Shown here: positions 18,221 to 26,908 of the stretch, one piece after another | Layout of the letters: every line of letters starts with the position of its first letter | Numbering within the stretch: position 1 is the first letter of the stretch | Source: Chitinophaga niastensis | GTDB lineage: Bacteria > Bacteroidota > Bacteroidia > Chitinophagales > Chitinophagaceae | Assembly (NCBI RefSeq): GCF_003014755.1 | Contig: NZ_PYAW01000001.1 | Span: 1,798,001-1,862,000 of the forward strand | Direction of reading: 5' to 3' | Length of the DNA: 64,000 bases | The notes under the pieces: model-generated | Databases searched by the model: none | Told to the model about the DNA's origin: nothing | Seen by the model: the letters and a program-made list of their open reading frames with translations, nothing else | Program-made: the position numbers and the translations under genes

Positions 18221-18919
18221 ATGAATGATAGTTTAAAAAACCTCAAAGAAAGAGACTGGACGGAGACGAGAGCGCATTCCAGCTGGCAGATATTCAAGAT
18301 CATGGCGGAGTTTGTAGAAGGCTTCGAAAAACTGGCAAAAATAGGCCCCTGTATATCCATATTTGGTTCGGCACGTACAAAACCCGGCAACCGTTATTAT
18401 GATCTGGCCCAGGAAATAGCCACCAGACTGGCTGAAGAGGGCTTCGGTATTATTACCGGTGGCGGTCCTGGTGTAATGGAAGCAGCCAATAAAGGCGCAC
18501 AGGCAGCACATGGTAAATCAGTAGGCGCCAATATTTCCCTGCCCCATGAGCAAAACCCCAATCACTTCATTGATCCTGAGAAAAGCCTCAACTTCGATTA
18601 TTTCTTTGTGCGCAAAGTTATGTTCACCAAATACTCCCAGGGCTTTGTGATGATGCCGGGCGGCTTTGGTACCATGGATGAATTTTTTGAAGTAGCCACC
18701 CTCATCCAAACCAAGAAAATGGAAGAAACGCCTATGGTACTGGTAGGTCGTGAATATTGGAGCGGGTTGCTGGACTGGATCCGCACCGTAATGATGGAAA
18801 AAGAAAATAATATTAATCCACAGGATCTGGGATTGCTGAAACTGTTTGATACAGCAGATGAAGTGGTGGAATATTTCCGTGTATTTTATACTACCAACAA
18901 ACTAAGGCCGAATTTCTAG
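18221..18919 (+). CDS. LOG family protein (TIGR00730)
   Basis: A 232-aa protein with the lysine-decarboxylase-like fold signature. It has GGGPGVMEAANKGA (about residue 85) and PGGFGTMDEFFE (about 145), matching the PGGxGTxxE motif of cytokinin-activating LOG enzymes. LOG proteins release a cytokinin base from its nucleoside monophosphate; in bacteria without cytokinin the usual inference is a nucleotide-monophosphate nucleosidase activity. The N-terminus carries about 35 extra residues ahead of the core, common in bacterial homologues. The 3' end runs directly into a long inverted repeat. Confidence 0.9.
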   Translation: MNDSLKNLKERDWTETRAHSSWQIFKIMAEFVEGFEKLAKIGPCISIFGSARTKPGNRYYDLAQEIATRLAEEGFGIITGGGPGVMEAANKGAQAAHGKSVGANISLPHEQNPNHFIDPEKSLNFDYFFVRKVMFTKYSQGFVMMPGGFGTMDEFFEVATLIQTKKMEETPMVLVGREYWSGLLDWIRTVMMEKENNINPQDLGLLKLFDTADEVVEYFRVFYTTNKLRPNF

Positions 18920-19080
18920 CCGTTAGCACTTAGCTTTTAGCAATTAGCAGTTAGCCGATCGGAGCGGACATACCCGTATGTTAATCTTGGGGAGAATAAA
19001 ATCTTTAAGAATAACGTTAATGGATATATCCACTCCGATCGGCTAACTGCTAATTGCTAAAAGCTAACTGCTGATAGCTA
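18917..19080. repeat. Long inverted repeat made of TTAGC words
   Basis: Arms 18930-18964 and 19033-19067 are perfect complements over 35 bp. The match continues outward with a few mismatches to 18917 and 19080, giving about 48-bp arms around a 68-nt loop. The arms consist of TTAGC-type words in varied spacers. The left arm starts at the stop codon of the LOG gene. There is no T run and no transposase. Confidence 0.9.
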
Positions 19081-19093
19081 AACGCTTTTTCCT

Positions 19094-19101
19094 TAGCTTT
19101 G
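19094..19101 (+). promoter_or_regulatory. -7 box for the O-methyltransferase gene
   Basis: TAGCTTTG matches TAnnTTTG and ends 14 nt before the ATG at 19116, just outside the inverted repeat. Confidence 0.5.
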
Positions 19102-19115
19102 CAGAAATTTTATAT

Positions 19116-19757
19116 ATGGAGCTCATACCGGCAGCAGTGGAGGCCTTTTCAGAAAAATATACAAGTCCGGAAAGCGGATTAATGTACAAACTGAACCGGG
19201 AAACACACCTGAAATTTGAGTTGCCGCATATGTTGAGCGGTCAGGTACAGGGAGAATTCCTGCGTATTGTAAGTCATATGATTCGTCCGCGCCGCGTATT
19301 GGAACTGGGCACTTACACCGGATATTCTGCTATATGCCTGGCTGCAGGCCTTACGACTGACGGTATATTACACACAATAGATGTAAATGAAGAGCTGGAA
19401 ACGCTTTGCCACCAATACTTTGAGGCAAGCGGTAATGCTGATAAAATTAAGATGCACATTGGTAAGGCCGCTGACATCATCGCACAATTAGACGAAGTAT
19501 TTGACCTGGTATTTATAGATGCAGACAAAGCCGGTTATGTACATTATTATGATCAGGTATGGGATAAATTGCGTCCCGGCGGATTTATCCTGGCAGATAA
19601 CGTACTGTATCACGGTCAGGTACTGGCACCGGAAAGTGAACAGGGTAGTCAGGCAAAGGCCATGGTGCGGTTTTGTGAGAAAGTATTGGCAGATGATCGT
19701 GCCGAGCAGGTATTACTCACCATCCGCGATGGAGTGCTGATGATCCGAAAGAAATAA
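19116..19757 (+). CDS. Class I SAM O-methyltransferase (COMT/CCoAOMT type)
   Basis: A 213-aa Methyltransf_3 family protein. SAM-binding motif I is VLELGTYTGYSAICLA (about residue 65); the metal-binding acidic motif is LVFIDADKAGYVHYY with a second Asp in ILADNVLYHG. These enzymes methylate catechol-type hydroxyls using a divalent metal. The substrate is unknown. The next gene starts 26 bp later, but its product is periplasmic, so a shared function is doubtful. Confidence 0.9.
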   Translation: MELIPAAVEAFSEKYTSPESGLMYKLNRETHLKFELPHMLSGQVQGEFLRIVSHMIRPRRVLELGTYTGYSAICLAAGLTTDGILHTIDVNEELETLCHQYFEASGNADKIKMHIGKAADIIAQLDEVFDLVFIDADKAGYVHYYDQVWDKLRPGGFILADNVLYHGQVLAPESEQGSQAKAMVRFCEKVLADDRAEQVLLTIRDGVLMIRKK

Positions 19758-19783
19758 ACATTGCCCATTAAATTCGAACATAC

Positions 19784-21241
19784 ATGCAAGTAAGAAAATT
19801 CTTGTTGATAGTCAGTTTTCTTATTGGCTTCGTAACACTGCTGCAGGCGCAAAACATGACCACGCAGCAGTATATTGCCACCTATAAGAACTTAGCTATT
19901 GAAGAAATGCGCCGATCAGGCGTTCCTGCCGCTATTACACTGGCGCAGGGTGTTGTAGAATCACAGTCCGGCAACGGAACCCTGTGTTTACAATCCAACA
20001 ACCACTTCGGTATTAAATGCAAAAATACCTGGACCGGCAAAACCATCAAATACGATGACGATGCTGCCCAGGAATGTTTCCGGGTATACGAATCTGCCAG
20101 CGACTCCTATAAGGATCACTCAGATTTTCTGCACAATAATCCCCGTTATGCTTTTCTTTTTCAGTTTAACGGCGATGATTATAAATCCTGGGCTTTTGGA
20201 CTGAAACAAGCCGGATATGCTACCAACAGAACCTATCCACAGCAGCTGATTAAAATAATTGAGGATAATAACCTGCAGCAATACACGCTGATTGCAATGG
20301 GTAAAGCAGCTCCCGAAACCGGCGATGGAACGGATATATATGCGGTTACCCCCGGCAAACAGGAGAACAAAACATCTCCTTCAAAACATTATAATTCACG
20401 TAATAAACCAGTTGCCGGTAACTATCCCAAAGGTATATTTGACATCAATGGCCGTAAGGCGGTGTATGTACGTGCAGGTACTTCCCTGATCCAGGTAGCC
20501 GATCAGCGTAATATTCGCTTGCGTAAGCTGGTACGTTTTAATGACCTGGAAGATGATAGCCCGCTGCCTAAAGACATGATCCTCTTTCTGCAAAAGAAAA
20601 GTAAGAGAGGAAGTAAAGAATTTCATAATGTGGCCAGCGGCGAATCTATACATGATGTCGCCCAGGCCGAAGGCATACAGCTAAGGTGGTTACGCCGCCG
20701 CAATAAAATGCATGAAGGCGAAGAACCCGCTGCAGGCCAGCGTTTAACCCTCGACGGTTTCGCATCCAATGCTCCCCGGTTAGCTAAAAGTACCCGTGTG
20801 CTGAAAGAAGAAGACCAGGAACCACCGGAAGACTTCTCTCCCCGTAAGGCAATAGAGAATATGAAAGAAGAGATAGCGAAGGCTACCCCCGCAGGTGGTA
20901 CCGCTGTTCCTGAGGCGAAACCACAGCCACAAACACAACAGCAGCAGCAGGGCGGCGTGCCTGTGGCCATGATAGAAGACCTGAAGAAGGCAGGACAGGT
21001 AACCACTACCAATGGTTCATCTGCACCCAAAGCTTCCATGCCGCAACCAGCTGCGCAGCCACCGGCAACGCAGCCGGCACCAGTACAAAAGACAGGCATG
21101 CAGTACCATGATGTGCAACCTAAGGAAACACTGTATGGCATTGCTAAAATGTATAACAGATCTATCACTCAGTTACAGGAGTGGAATAATTTGCAGGGCT
21201 TCGATATTAAAATAGGACAGCGCCTGTTGGTGAATAAGTAA
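19784..21241 (+). CDS. GH73 glucosaminidase with C-terminal LysM
   Basis: A 485-aa exported peptidoglycan hydrolase. Signal peptide residues 1-22 (ends LLQAQ). Glucosaminidase domain about 25-165 with the likely catalytic Glu59 in QGVVESQSGNGT. Then a weak LysM-like region around residues 265-330, a Pro/Gln/Ala-rich low-complexity linker (about 365-430), and a clear C-terminal LysM (YHDVQPKETLYGIAKMYNRS to the end). Expected to cleave N-acetylglucosamine linkages in the wall while bound by LysM. The Gln-rich stretch at 20936-20950 is a short CAG-type run inside the gene. Confidence 0.92.
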   Translation: MQVRKFLLIVSFLIGFVTLLQAQNMTTQQYIATYKNLAIEEMRRSGVPAAITLAQGVVESQSGNGTLCLQSNNHFGIKCKNTWTGKTIKYDDDAAQECFRVYESASDSYKDHSDFLHNNPRYAFLFQFNGDDYKSWAFGLKQAGYATNRTYPQQLIKIIEDNNLQQYTLIAMGKAAPETGDGTDIYAVTPGKQENKTSPSKHYNSRNKPVAGNYPKGIFDINGRKAVYVRAGTSLIQVADQRNIRLRKLVRFNDLEDDSPLPKDMILFLQKKSKRGSKEFHNVASGESIHDVAQAEGIQLRWLRRRNKMHEGEEPAAGQRLTLDGFASNAPRLAKSTRVLKEEDQEPPEDFSPRKAIENMKEEIAKATPAGGTAVPEAKPQPQTQQQQQGGVPVAMIEDLKKAGQVTTTNGSSAPKASMPQPAAQPPATQPAPVQKTGMQYHDVQPKETLYGIAKMYNRSITQLQEWNNLQGFDIKIGQRLLVNK

Positions 21242-21294
21242 GCAGTGATCTTTTTTGCGCTTACAATTGTTAAATAAGGAAATGAAGAAGTATT

Positions 21295-21831
21295 ATGTCG
21301 GTAATTCAGGTGCATGACAAAAGATTCCAGCCCTATATCGGTGCAACAGAGCTGCAGCAGCGAATCAAAGAGATGGCGGATCAAATCAACAATGATCTGA
21401 AGGGAGAGCGCCCTTTGTTTATTGCCATCCTCAACGGCTCCTTTATGTTTGCCGCGGATATGTTTAAATATCTCAATATAGATGCGGAGATATCATTTAT
21501 TAAACTGGCTTCCTACAAAGGCACCAAATCTACCGGTAATGTAATACAGGCCATCGGTTTGGACGAAGACCTCTTTGGCCGTACCGTGGTAATACTGGAA
21601 GATATTGTGGATACCGGCAAAACACTGAGCCAGTTCCTGCCACAGCTGGACCATCAGCAGCCTAAAAAGTTATTGGTTGCTTCCCTGCTCACCAAGCCGG
21701 AAGCCATGGTATATCCCATTAAAATTGATTACCTGGGCTTTTCCGTACCCAATAAGTTCCTGCTGGGCTACGGACTGGACTATGATGGCTTAGGCCGCAA
21801 TCTGCCGGAAATTTATCAGCTGGTAGAGTAG
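21295..21831 (+). CDS. hpt: Hypoxanthine phosphoribosyltransferase
   Basis: A 178-aa type I phosphoribosyltransferase of purine salvage. The PRPP loop is VVILEDIVDTGKTL (about residue 100). The N-terminal FIAILNGSFMFAADM and C-terminal YLGFSVPNKFLLGYGLDYDG motifs match bacterial HPRT. It makes IMP or GMP from the base and PRPP in the cytoplasm. A purine permease and guaA lie elsewhere in this window but are not linked to it. The stop codon touches a 37-bp inverted repeat. Confidence 0.94.
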   Translation: MSVIQVHDKRFQPYIGATELQQRIKEMADQINNDLKGERPLFIAILNGSFMFAADMFKYLNIDAEISFIKLASYKGTKSTGNVIQAIGLDEDLFGRTVVILEDIVDTGKTLSQFLPQLDHQQPKKLLVASLLTKPEAMVYPIKIDYLGFSVPNKFLLGYGLDYDGLGRNLPEIYQLVE

Positions 21832-21923
21832 TTTTTCACGCAAAGACACAAAGTAGCAAAGGCGCAAAAGGATTATTAAAAATCTCTTTGCGCCTTTGCT
21901 ACTTTGTGTCTTTGCGTGAAAAA
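21832..21923. repeat. Perfect 37-bp inverted repeat of CAAAG words
   Basis: Arms 21832-21868 and 21887-21923 are exact complements over 37 bp with an 18-nt loop. The arm begins TTTTTCACGCAAAG and is built from CAAAG/GCAAAG words. It begins one base after the hpt stop. The same word family makes up the repeat at 58984-59090. Confidence 0.97.
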
Positions 21924-21941
21924 AAATAGTTAACTTAATAC

Positions 21942-23687
21942 ATGCGGAAGTTCCTTTGGCTCTTGTTATTTTGGGGTGGAGGACTGCAAGCGCAAACAAT
22001 CTGGGTATCAGGGGCAGTAGAAGACAGTGTAACACATCGCCCTATTTCCGGTGTGGTGGTGAAGGTAATGCATGACACAGCAAGTGTGATCACAAACGCT
22101 TTCGGTCTCTTTAAAATCGTACTCCCCACGGCTACCGCCGGATTGCTGCTCTCGCAGGACGGTTATCTCTCCAAACAGATAACTGTAAAAAAATATGACC
22201 GCCTGTTAATAACGCTGTCGCCTGTACGAATAATTGCAGACCCTGTGGCCATGGCTAAAGCCCGGTCAAGGATGATACATAGCAGTAATCCCAACTACGG
22301 TAATGTAAGCATGGGCATTCACTCTTTTTACAATGAAACATACGGCGCTACCTACGAAAATAAATTTATGCAGACAGCGGCCCATCCGCTGTCTACTTTT
22401 GCGGTAGATGTAGACAGAGCTGCTTATAGTAATGTACGTCGTTTCCTGCGACAGAAAGCGCAAGTACCAGTTGATGCAGTACGTATTGAGGAGATGATCA
22501 ATTATTTTCATTACAGTTACCCGCTACCTGCTGCGGGCAATACCATGGCACTTTACAGCCGCTATGCCAATTGTCCCTGGGAACCTGCACACAACCTGCT
22601 CCAGATTGCATTGAGGGCCCGTGCACTTGATACAGACAGCTTACCCGCCTGCAACCTGGTTTTCCTGATAGATGTTTCCGGTTCCATGGATACACCCAAT
22701 AAACTTCCCTTGCTGCAGGCGGCCTTCCGCATACTCGTTAATAACCTGCGTCCTGCTGATAAAGTGGCTATTGTAGCCTATGCGGGTGAACCGGGTGTAG
22801 TGTTGCCCGCCACTGCTGGTGATCAGAAGGAGAAAATACTTAATGCAATTGATAACCTCCACGCAGGCGGCGCCACTGCCGGCGAAGCTGCCATCAGGAT
22901 GGCTTATCAGATTGCAGTAAAGGAATATATCCCTGGCGGTAACAATCGCGTGATCCTGGCTACAGACGGTGATTTCAACGTAGGGCTTACCAGCGATGAG
23001 GAAATGGAACAACTCATTATGCAGAAAAAAGAAAGCGGTGTACTGCTGACCTGTTTGGGTTTTGGTATGAAAAATTATAAAGACTCCAAGCTGCAATCCT
23101 TATCCAGCAAAGGAAATGGTAATTTCGCATATATAGATGACCTGGAAGAAGCCAACAAAATATTTGCCCGTGAATTTGGCAGTACACTTTTCACCATTGC
23201 AAGGGATGTACAAACAGAAGTATGGTTTAATCCTGCATTGGTAAAATCGTATAGGCTTATAGGTTATGAAAACAAAGTATTACCTGCAGATTCATTGAGT
23301 GAAGCAGGATATAGTGGGGGCATTATCGGCAGCGGGCATTGCTCTGTAGCATTGTATGAAATCATTCCCCGGGAAAACAGCGCCGGAACAGATAGTCTGC
23401 TGGCACGTGTAAAAATATCGTATCGTGATCCGCAGGATACTGTAGTAAGATACTTACCTGGTATTATTCCTGCTGATTTAACCACTTTCGATAAGACACC
23501 GGATGATTACCGCTTTGCGGCCTCGGTAGCTTTATTGGGGCTGATATTGCGCAAATCAGCCTATTGTGGTAACGGCAGTACGGGCATGGTGATGGAGATT
23601 GCCCGTAATGCCCTGGGTACCGACAAAGGCGGCTATCGCCTGGAGTTTTTGAAGATGATAAAAATGACGCGTAAAGCGAAGCGCTAA
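21942..23687 (+). CDS. VWA domain protein with N-terminal carboxypeptidase-regulatory-like domain
   Basis: A 581-aa exported protein. Signal peptide ends GLQAQ (residue about 18). A CarboxypepD_reg-like beta-sandwich follows (about 20-100), then a VWF-binding segment (about 125-205, LSTFAVDVDRAAYSNVRRFL). The VWA domain carries an intact MIDAS, DVSGSMD, near residue 240. A DUF3520-type C-terminal domain (about 415-580) completes the YfbK-like layout. Such proteins are common in Bacteroidota; the function is not established but probably envelope-associated. A 37-bp inverted repeat lies between this gene and hpt. Confidence 0.88.
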   Translation: MRKFLWLLLFWGGGLQAQTIWVSGAVEDSVTHRPISGVVVKVMHDTASVITNAFGLFKIVLPTATAGLLLSQDGYLSKQITVKKYDRLLITLSPVRIIADPVAMAKARSRMIHSSNPNYGNVSMGIHSFYNETYGATYENKFMQTAAHPLSTFAVDVDRAAYSNVRRFLRQKAQVPVDAVRIEEMINYFHYSYPLPAAGNTMALYSRYANCPWEPAHNLLQIALRARALDTDSLPACNLVFLIDVSGSMDTPNKLPLLQAAFRILVNNLRPADKVAIVAYAGEPGVVLPATAGDQKEKILNAIDNLHAGGATAGEAAIRMAYQIAVKEYIPGGNNRVILATDGDFNVGLTSDEEMEQLIMQKKESGVLLTCLGFGMKNYKDSKLQSLSSKGNGNFAYIDDLEEANKIFAREFGSTLFTIARDVQTEVWFNPALVKSYRLIGYENKVLPADSLSEAGYSGGIIGSGHCSVALYEIIPRENSAGTDSLLARVKISYRDPQDTVVRYLPGIIPADLTTFDKTPDDYRFAASVALLGLILRKSAYCGNGSTGMVMEIARNALGTDKGGYRLEFLKMIKMTRKAKR

Positions 23688-23692
23688 GCCAT

Positions 23693-24634
23693 TTACTTAA
23701 TCAGCCTATAACATTTCCTGATCATCTTCTGTTGAAAATCAAAAGGCAATGTTTGATTGGTGATATCCTTTATACTGGCGGCGTTGATCTTATCTGCCTC
23801 CAGCACAAATCTGCGGTAATTGTTACTGAAATATACAATACCATCTTTTTTAGTGGCCAGTAAAACTTTATTCAGCAGTTCCGCATGATCTCTTTGGATA
23901 TCCAGGAAATCCTTCATCCGCTTGCTGTTGGAGAAGGTAGGAGGATCCATGATCACCAGGTCGTAAGTATTTAATTTAAGGGTGTCCAGGTATTGCAGTA
24001 CATCTGCATGTATAAAAGTATGTGCGGGATTATCAAATCCGTTCAGGCGCATGTTTTCTTCCGCCCAGGCCAGGTATGTTTTGGAAAGATCTACAGAGGT
24101 AACTTCCGCTGCGCCACCAGCGGCTGCGTACACAGAAAAGGAACCGGTGTAACAAAACAGGTTCAGCACTTTTTTATCCTTTACTTCTTCCCTTACCATG
24201 CCGCGTGTAATGCGGTGATCCAGGAACAAACCGGTATCCAGGTAATCAGATAAGTTTACTTTAAACTTCAAACCGGCTTCATATGCCGTCATGATATGGC
24301 TTTCGAGGCTCAGTTTTTCATACTGGCTTTTCCTGTTTTCTTTCCGTTGCCGTTGTTTTACCCAGATCTTTTCCGGCGCTACTTCCAGCACTTTGCTGAT
24401 CAGCTCCAGGCAGGTGTCCAGCCACGCTTCATGGGCATCTTCTTCCATTCCGTGCCGGCGGTTGTATTCCGCGATGTATACATGGTCTTCATACATTTCT
24501 ATGCTAAAAGGAAATTCGGGAATATCATCATCGTACACCCGGTAGCAGGTGATGTTTTGCCGTCTGGCCAGTTTAGCAATATGCCGGAATACTTTGGTAA
24601 GCCGGTTTTCGAACATCTGCAGTTTGGAATCCAT
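23693..24634 (-). CDS. Stand-alone RlmK-type 23S rRNA methyltransferase
   Basis: A 313-aa SAM methyltransferase closely resembling the C-terminal half (RlmK) of gammaproteobacterial RlmKL, which makes m7G2069 in 23S rRNA. Matching pieces are NLFCYTGSFSVYAA, VTSVDLSKTYLAWAEENM, DPPTFSNSKRMKD and the FSNNYRRF motif. The N-terminal RlmL (THUMP/m2G) half is absent, so this is the split form. It converges with the VWA gene (5 bp between stops). The ATG at 24634 matches the start of the alignable region. Confidence 0.88.
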   Translation of the reverse strand: MDSKLQMFENRLTKVFRHIAKLARRQNITCYRVYDDDIPEFPFSIEMYEDHVYIAEYNRRHGMEEDAHEAWLDTCLELISKVLEVAPEKIWVKQRQRKENRKSQYEKLSLESHIMTAYEAGLKFKVNLSDYLDTGLFLDHRITRGMVREEVKDKKVLNLFCYTGSFSVYAAAGGAAEVTSVDLSKTYLAWAEENMRLNGFDNPAHTFIHADVLQYLDTLKLNTYDLVIMDPPTFSNSKRMKDFLDIQRDHAELLNKVLLATKKDGIVYFSNNYRRFVLEADKINAASIKDITNQTLPFDFQQKMIRKCYRLIK

Positions 24635-24700
24635 GATATATAATGAAAGTAGCGCAACGATTTGCCCTGCCGGGATAGTGTATTGATAGCAAACAATATC

Positions 24701-24797
24701 AAAAATAAGATGTGCCGTCAGGGATATAGTATATCGGTAGAAAATTTTCTTCTGTTACCGATATGCTGTATCTAACGGCACATCATCTATCTTATGA
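24701..24797. repeat. Imperfect long hairpin downstream of dnaJ
   Basis: Complementary segments are 24709-24718 with 24775-24784 (10 bp) and 24731-24739 with 24756-24764 (9 bp) around a 16-nt loop, with mismatched bases and small insertions between. Outer AT-rich flanks are also roughly complementary. It lies between the dnaJ stop and the start of the RlmK-type gene, both on the minus strand. Confidence 0.75.
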
Positions 24798-24810
24798 TTT
24801 GCAAAATCTC

Positions 24811-25986
24811 TTAACTAAAAATATCTCTCACCTTTTCAAAAAATCCTTTCTCAGATTTTTCAGGGTTTGGTTTAAAGTTATCGGACGATTGTAATTTATC
24901 GAGCATGTCTTTTTCTTCCGCAGTAACCGTTTGAGGGGTCCATACATTCACATGAATCAGCTGGTCGCCTTTTTCATAGGAGTTTACGGAAGGGAAGCCT
25001 TTGCCTTTCAGGCGGAAGATCTTGCCACTTTGTGTACCGGCAGGAATCTTTATTTTGGCCTTACCATCAATGGTAGGTACTTCCAGTGAGGTACCATATA
25101 CCGCATCCGGGAAGGAGATGTGCAGGTCATACGCTACGTTCAGGCCGTCGCGTTGCAGTTCTGCATGTGGTTCTTCTTCAATCAGGATGAGCAGATCGCC
25201 GGGTGCGCCGCCTCTTTCGCCGGCATTACCTTTTCCGCTCATGCTCAGTTGCATACCTTCCTGTACACCAGCCGGGATGTCGATACTTACCATTTCTTCG
25301 CCATACATACGACCTTCCCCTTTACAGTGGCCGCATTTGCTGGTGATGATCTGGCCTTCACCATGACAGGTAGGGCAGGTAGTAACTGTTTGCATCTGTC
25401 CGAGGAAAGTTTGTGTTACTTTCCTTACCTGGCCGGAGCCACCGCAAGTGTTACAGGATTGAAAGGCATTTTTATCTTTAGCGCCCAGGCCACCGCAATG
25501 CTGGCAGGGAACGTATTTCTTTACTTTGATTTTCTTGTTGGCGCCTTTGGCAATTTCCTCGTAGGTAAGACGAATCTTTACACGGAGGTTAGAACCACGG
25601 GTACCACGTCCACGGCGATTTCCGCCGCCACCACGGCCGCCACTGCCACCGAAGAAACTTCCGAAAATATCGTCGTTACCGAAAATGTCACCGAAATTGG
25701 AGAAGATGTCGTCCATATTCATGCCGCCACCTCCATATCCGCCGCCACCGCGGTTGCCATTCATGCCTGCGTGGCCGAAACGGTCGTATTGTGCCCTTTT
25801 ATCAGGGTCGCTCAACACTTCGTAAGCTTCAGCTGCTTCCTTGAATTTTTCTTCTGCCTCTTTGTTATTTGGGTTGCGGTCAGGGTGAAACTGCATGGCC
25901 ACCTTGCGGTAGGCCTTTTTTATTTCGTCCTGGGAAGAAGTTTTGGCAACAACCAGTATCTCGTAATAATCTCTCTTGGTAGACAT
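24811..25986 (-). CDS. dnaJ: Chaperone DnaJ (type I Hsp40)
   Basis: Co-chaperone that stimulates DnaK ATPase and delivers substrates. All type I parts are present: J-domain (residues 1-70) with the HPD motif in QFHPDRNP, a Gly/Phe-rich region (about 72-130) with an Arg/Gly-rich stretch [13 protein letters not shown], four CxxCxGxG zinc repeats ([32 protein letters not shown]), and a C-terminal substrate domain. I start at 25986 (MSTKRDYYE), since the upstream in-frame ATG at 25998 adds MIFI without family support. It is downstream of grpE; dnaK is not in the window. Confidence 0.97.
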   Translation of the reverse strand: MSTKRDYYEILVVAKTSSQDEIKKAYRKVAMQFHPDRNPNNKEAEEKFKEAAEAYEVLSDPDKRAQYDRFGHAGMNGNRGGGGYGGGGMNMDDIFSNFGDIFGNDDIFGSFFGGSGGRGGGGNRRGRGTRGSNLRVKIRLTYEEIAKGANKKIKVKKYVPCQHCGGLGAKDKNAFQSCNTCGGSGQVRKVTQTFLGQMQTVTTCPTCHGEGQIITSKCGHCKGEGRMYGEEMVSIDIPAGVQEGMQLSMSGKGNAGERGGAPGDLLILIEEEPHAELQRDGLNVAYDLHISFPDAVYGTSLEVPTIDGKAKIKIPAGTQSGKIFRLKGKGFPSVNSYEKGDQLIHVNVWTPQTVTAEEKDMLDKLQSSDNFKPNPEKSEKGFFEKVRDIFS

Positions 25987-25994
25987 TATAAAAA

Positions 25995-26099
25995 TCACTT
26001 AATGCCAGTGCAGGGCACCAGCTTTTGTTTCGGTAAAAAATATTGTTTTACGTCAGCCTTCAGCATAGGTAATTGTTGCAGATTATGCCACATCGTCAT
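25995..26099 (-). CDS. Possible 34-aa ORF filling the grpE-dnaJ gap
   Basis: Starts with ATG 1 nt after the grpE stop and ends 8 nt before the dnaJ ATG, so it spans almost the entire spacer. The product begins [12 protein letters not shown] and ends CTGIK, is basic, and has no recognised domain. Translation could be coupled to grpE termination. It could equally be chance: 35 open codons are not rare at this base composition. Confidence 0.3.
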   Translation of the reverse strand: MTMWHNLQQLPMLKADVKQYFLPKQKLVPCTGIK

Positions 26100-26100
26100 T

Positions 26101-26688
26101 TTATTTACCCACTATTACCTTCGCGTGACGGATCAATTTGTCACCCAGGTAGTAACCAGGTTGTAATACATCTACTATTTTTCCTTCCAGATCCGGTGTA
26201 GGAGCGGGGATTTCAGTAATTGCATCGTGCAGATCCGCGTCAAATGAGGTGTGTATACTCTCCATTGGCTTCAGCCCTTTGGCCTGCAGGGTACTTTTCA
26301 GTTTGTTGAACACCAGCATAACACCGTCTTTAGCGGCATTGAAGTCTGTAGCGTTCTCCAGCTGCTTTGTAGCTCTGTCGCTATCATCCAGCACATCCAG
26401 CAAAGATATGATAACTTCTTTACTAGCTGTTTGCATCAACTCCAAACGTTCTTTAGCAGTACGTTTGCGGTAATTGTCGAATTCTGCCTGTAGTCTGAGG
26501 TACTTGTCGCGTATTTCGCTTACTTCTCTCTCTTTCTTTTCCAGCTCTCCTTCTTCATCCAACTCTTTATTCGTATCTGATTTTTCGCTTATATTCTCGT
26601 CAGTATTGATATCTGGCATGCTTTTTTCGTTTTCGCTACCAGTGTTAGCCTGTCCGTTTGTCTGCATGTCTTTTTCGTTTTCTGTCAT
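26101..26688 (-). CDS. grpE: Nucleotide exchange factor GrpE
   Basis: A 195-aa DnaK nucleotide exchange factor. It has an acidic disordered N-terminus (residues 1-50), a long coiled coil (about 55-100, LRLQAEFDNYRKRT as the family signature) and a C-terminal beta-wing domain ending LGDKLIRHAKVIVGK. The start is ATG 26688 (MTENEKDM); the frame stays open for 128 codons upstream, but that part contains an intergenic inverted repeat and has no family match. It is transcribed with dnaJ. Confidence 0.96.
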   Translation of the reverse strand: MTENEKDMQTNGQANTGSENEKSMPDINTDENISEKSDTNKELDEEGELEKKEREVSEIRDKYLRLQAEFDNYRKRTAKERLELMQTASKEVIISLLDVLDDSDRATKQLENATDFNAAKDGVMLVFNKLKSTLQAKGLKPMESIHTSFDADLHDAITEIPAPTPDLEGKIVDVLQPGYYLGDKLIRHAKVIVGK

Positions 26689-26771
26689 AATAGTAATGAT
26701 TGTCTGCAACGGTAAGCAGTCAATTTCTTTGCCAACACCGGTTTTGGCGACAAAAAGGCAGAATAGGGAAT

Positions 26772-26845
26772 AATTACGAATTACGAATGGCGAATTACGG
26801 TTATAAGCGAAGATCACCGTAATTCGCCATTCGTAATTCGTAATT
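26772..26845. repeat. Perfect 30-bp inverted repeat of AATTACGA words
   Basis: Arms 26772-26801 and 26816-26845 are exact complements over 30 bp with a 14-nt loop. The arm repeats AATTACGAATTACGAATGG-type words. It lies between the divergent starts of grpE and the RlmI-like gene, so it cannot be a terminator of either. Confidence 0.97.
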
Positions 26846-26882
26846 TCCACTATCAGGAATCCCCCACCCATAAAACATTCAC

Positions 26883-26890
26883 TACCTTTG
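26883..26890 (+). promoter_or_regulatory. -7 box for the RlmI-like gene
   Basis: TACCTTTG matches TAnnTTTG and ends 18 nt before the ATG at 26909. Confidence 0.5.
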
Positions 26891-26908
26891 CCCCTCGAAA
26901 TACAATAA

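Noticed and set aside
20623..21168. 181-codon minus-strand frame opposite the glucosaminidase gene
   Set aside because: It is Cys/Ser/Gly-rich because it mirrors the Gln/Pro/Ala linker of the real gene; no signal or domain.
21790..22035. 81-codon minus-strand frame across the 37-bp palindrome
   Set aside because: It is open only because the CAAAG words translate into a repetitive Lys/Arg-rich stretch; this is a known kind of spurious product of such repeats.
25120..26166. 348-codon plus-strand frame opposite dnaJ
   Set aside because: It lies entirely opposite dnaJ, whose zinc repeats and J-domain are unambiguous; composition is that of an antisense shadow and it has no domain.
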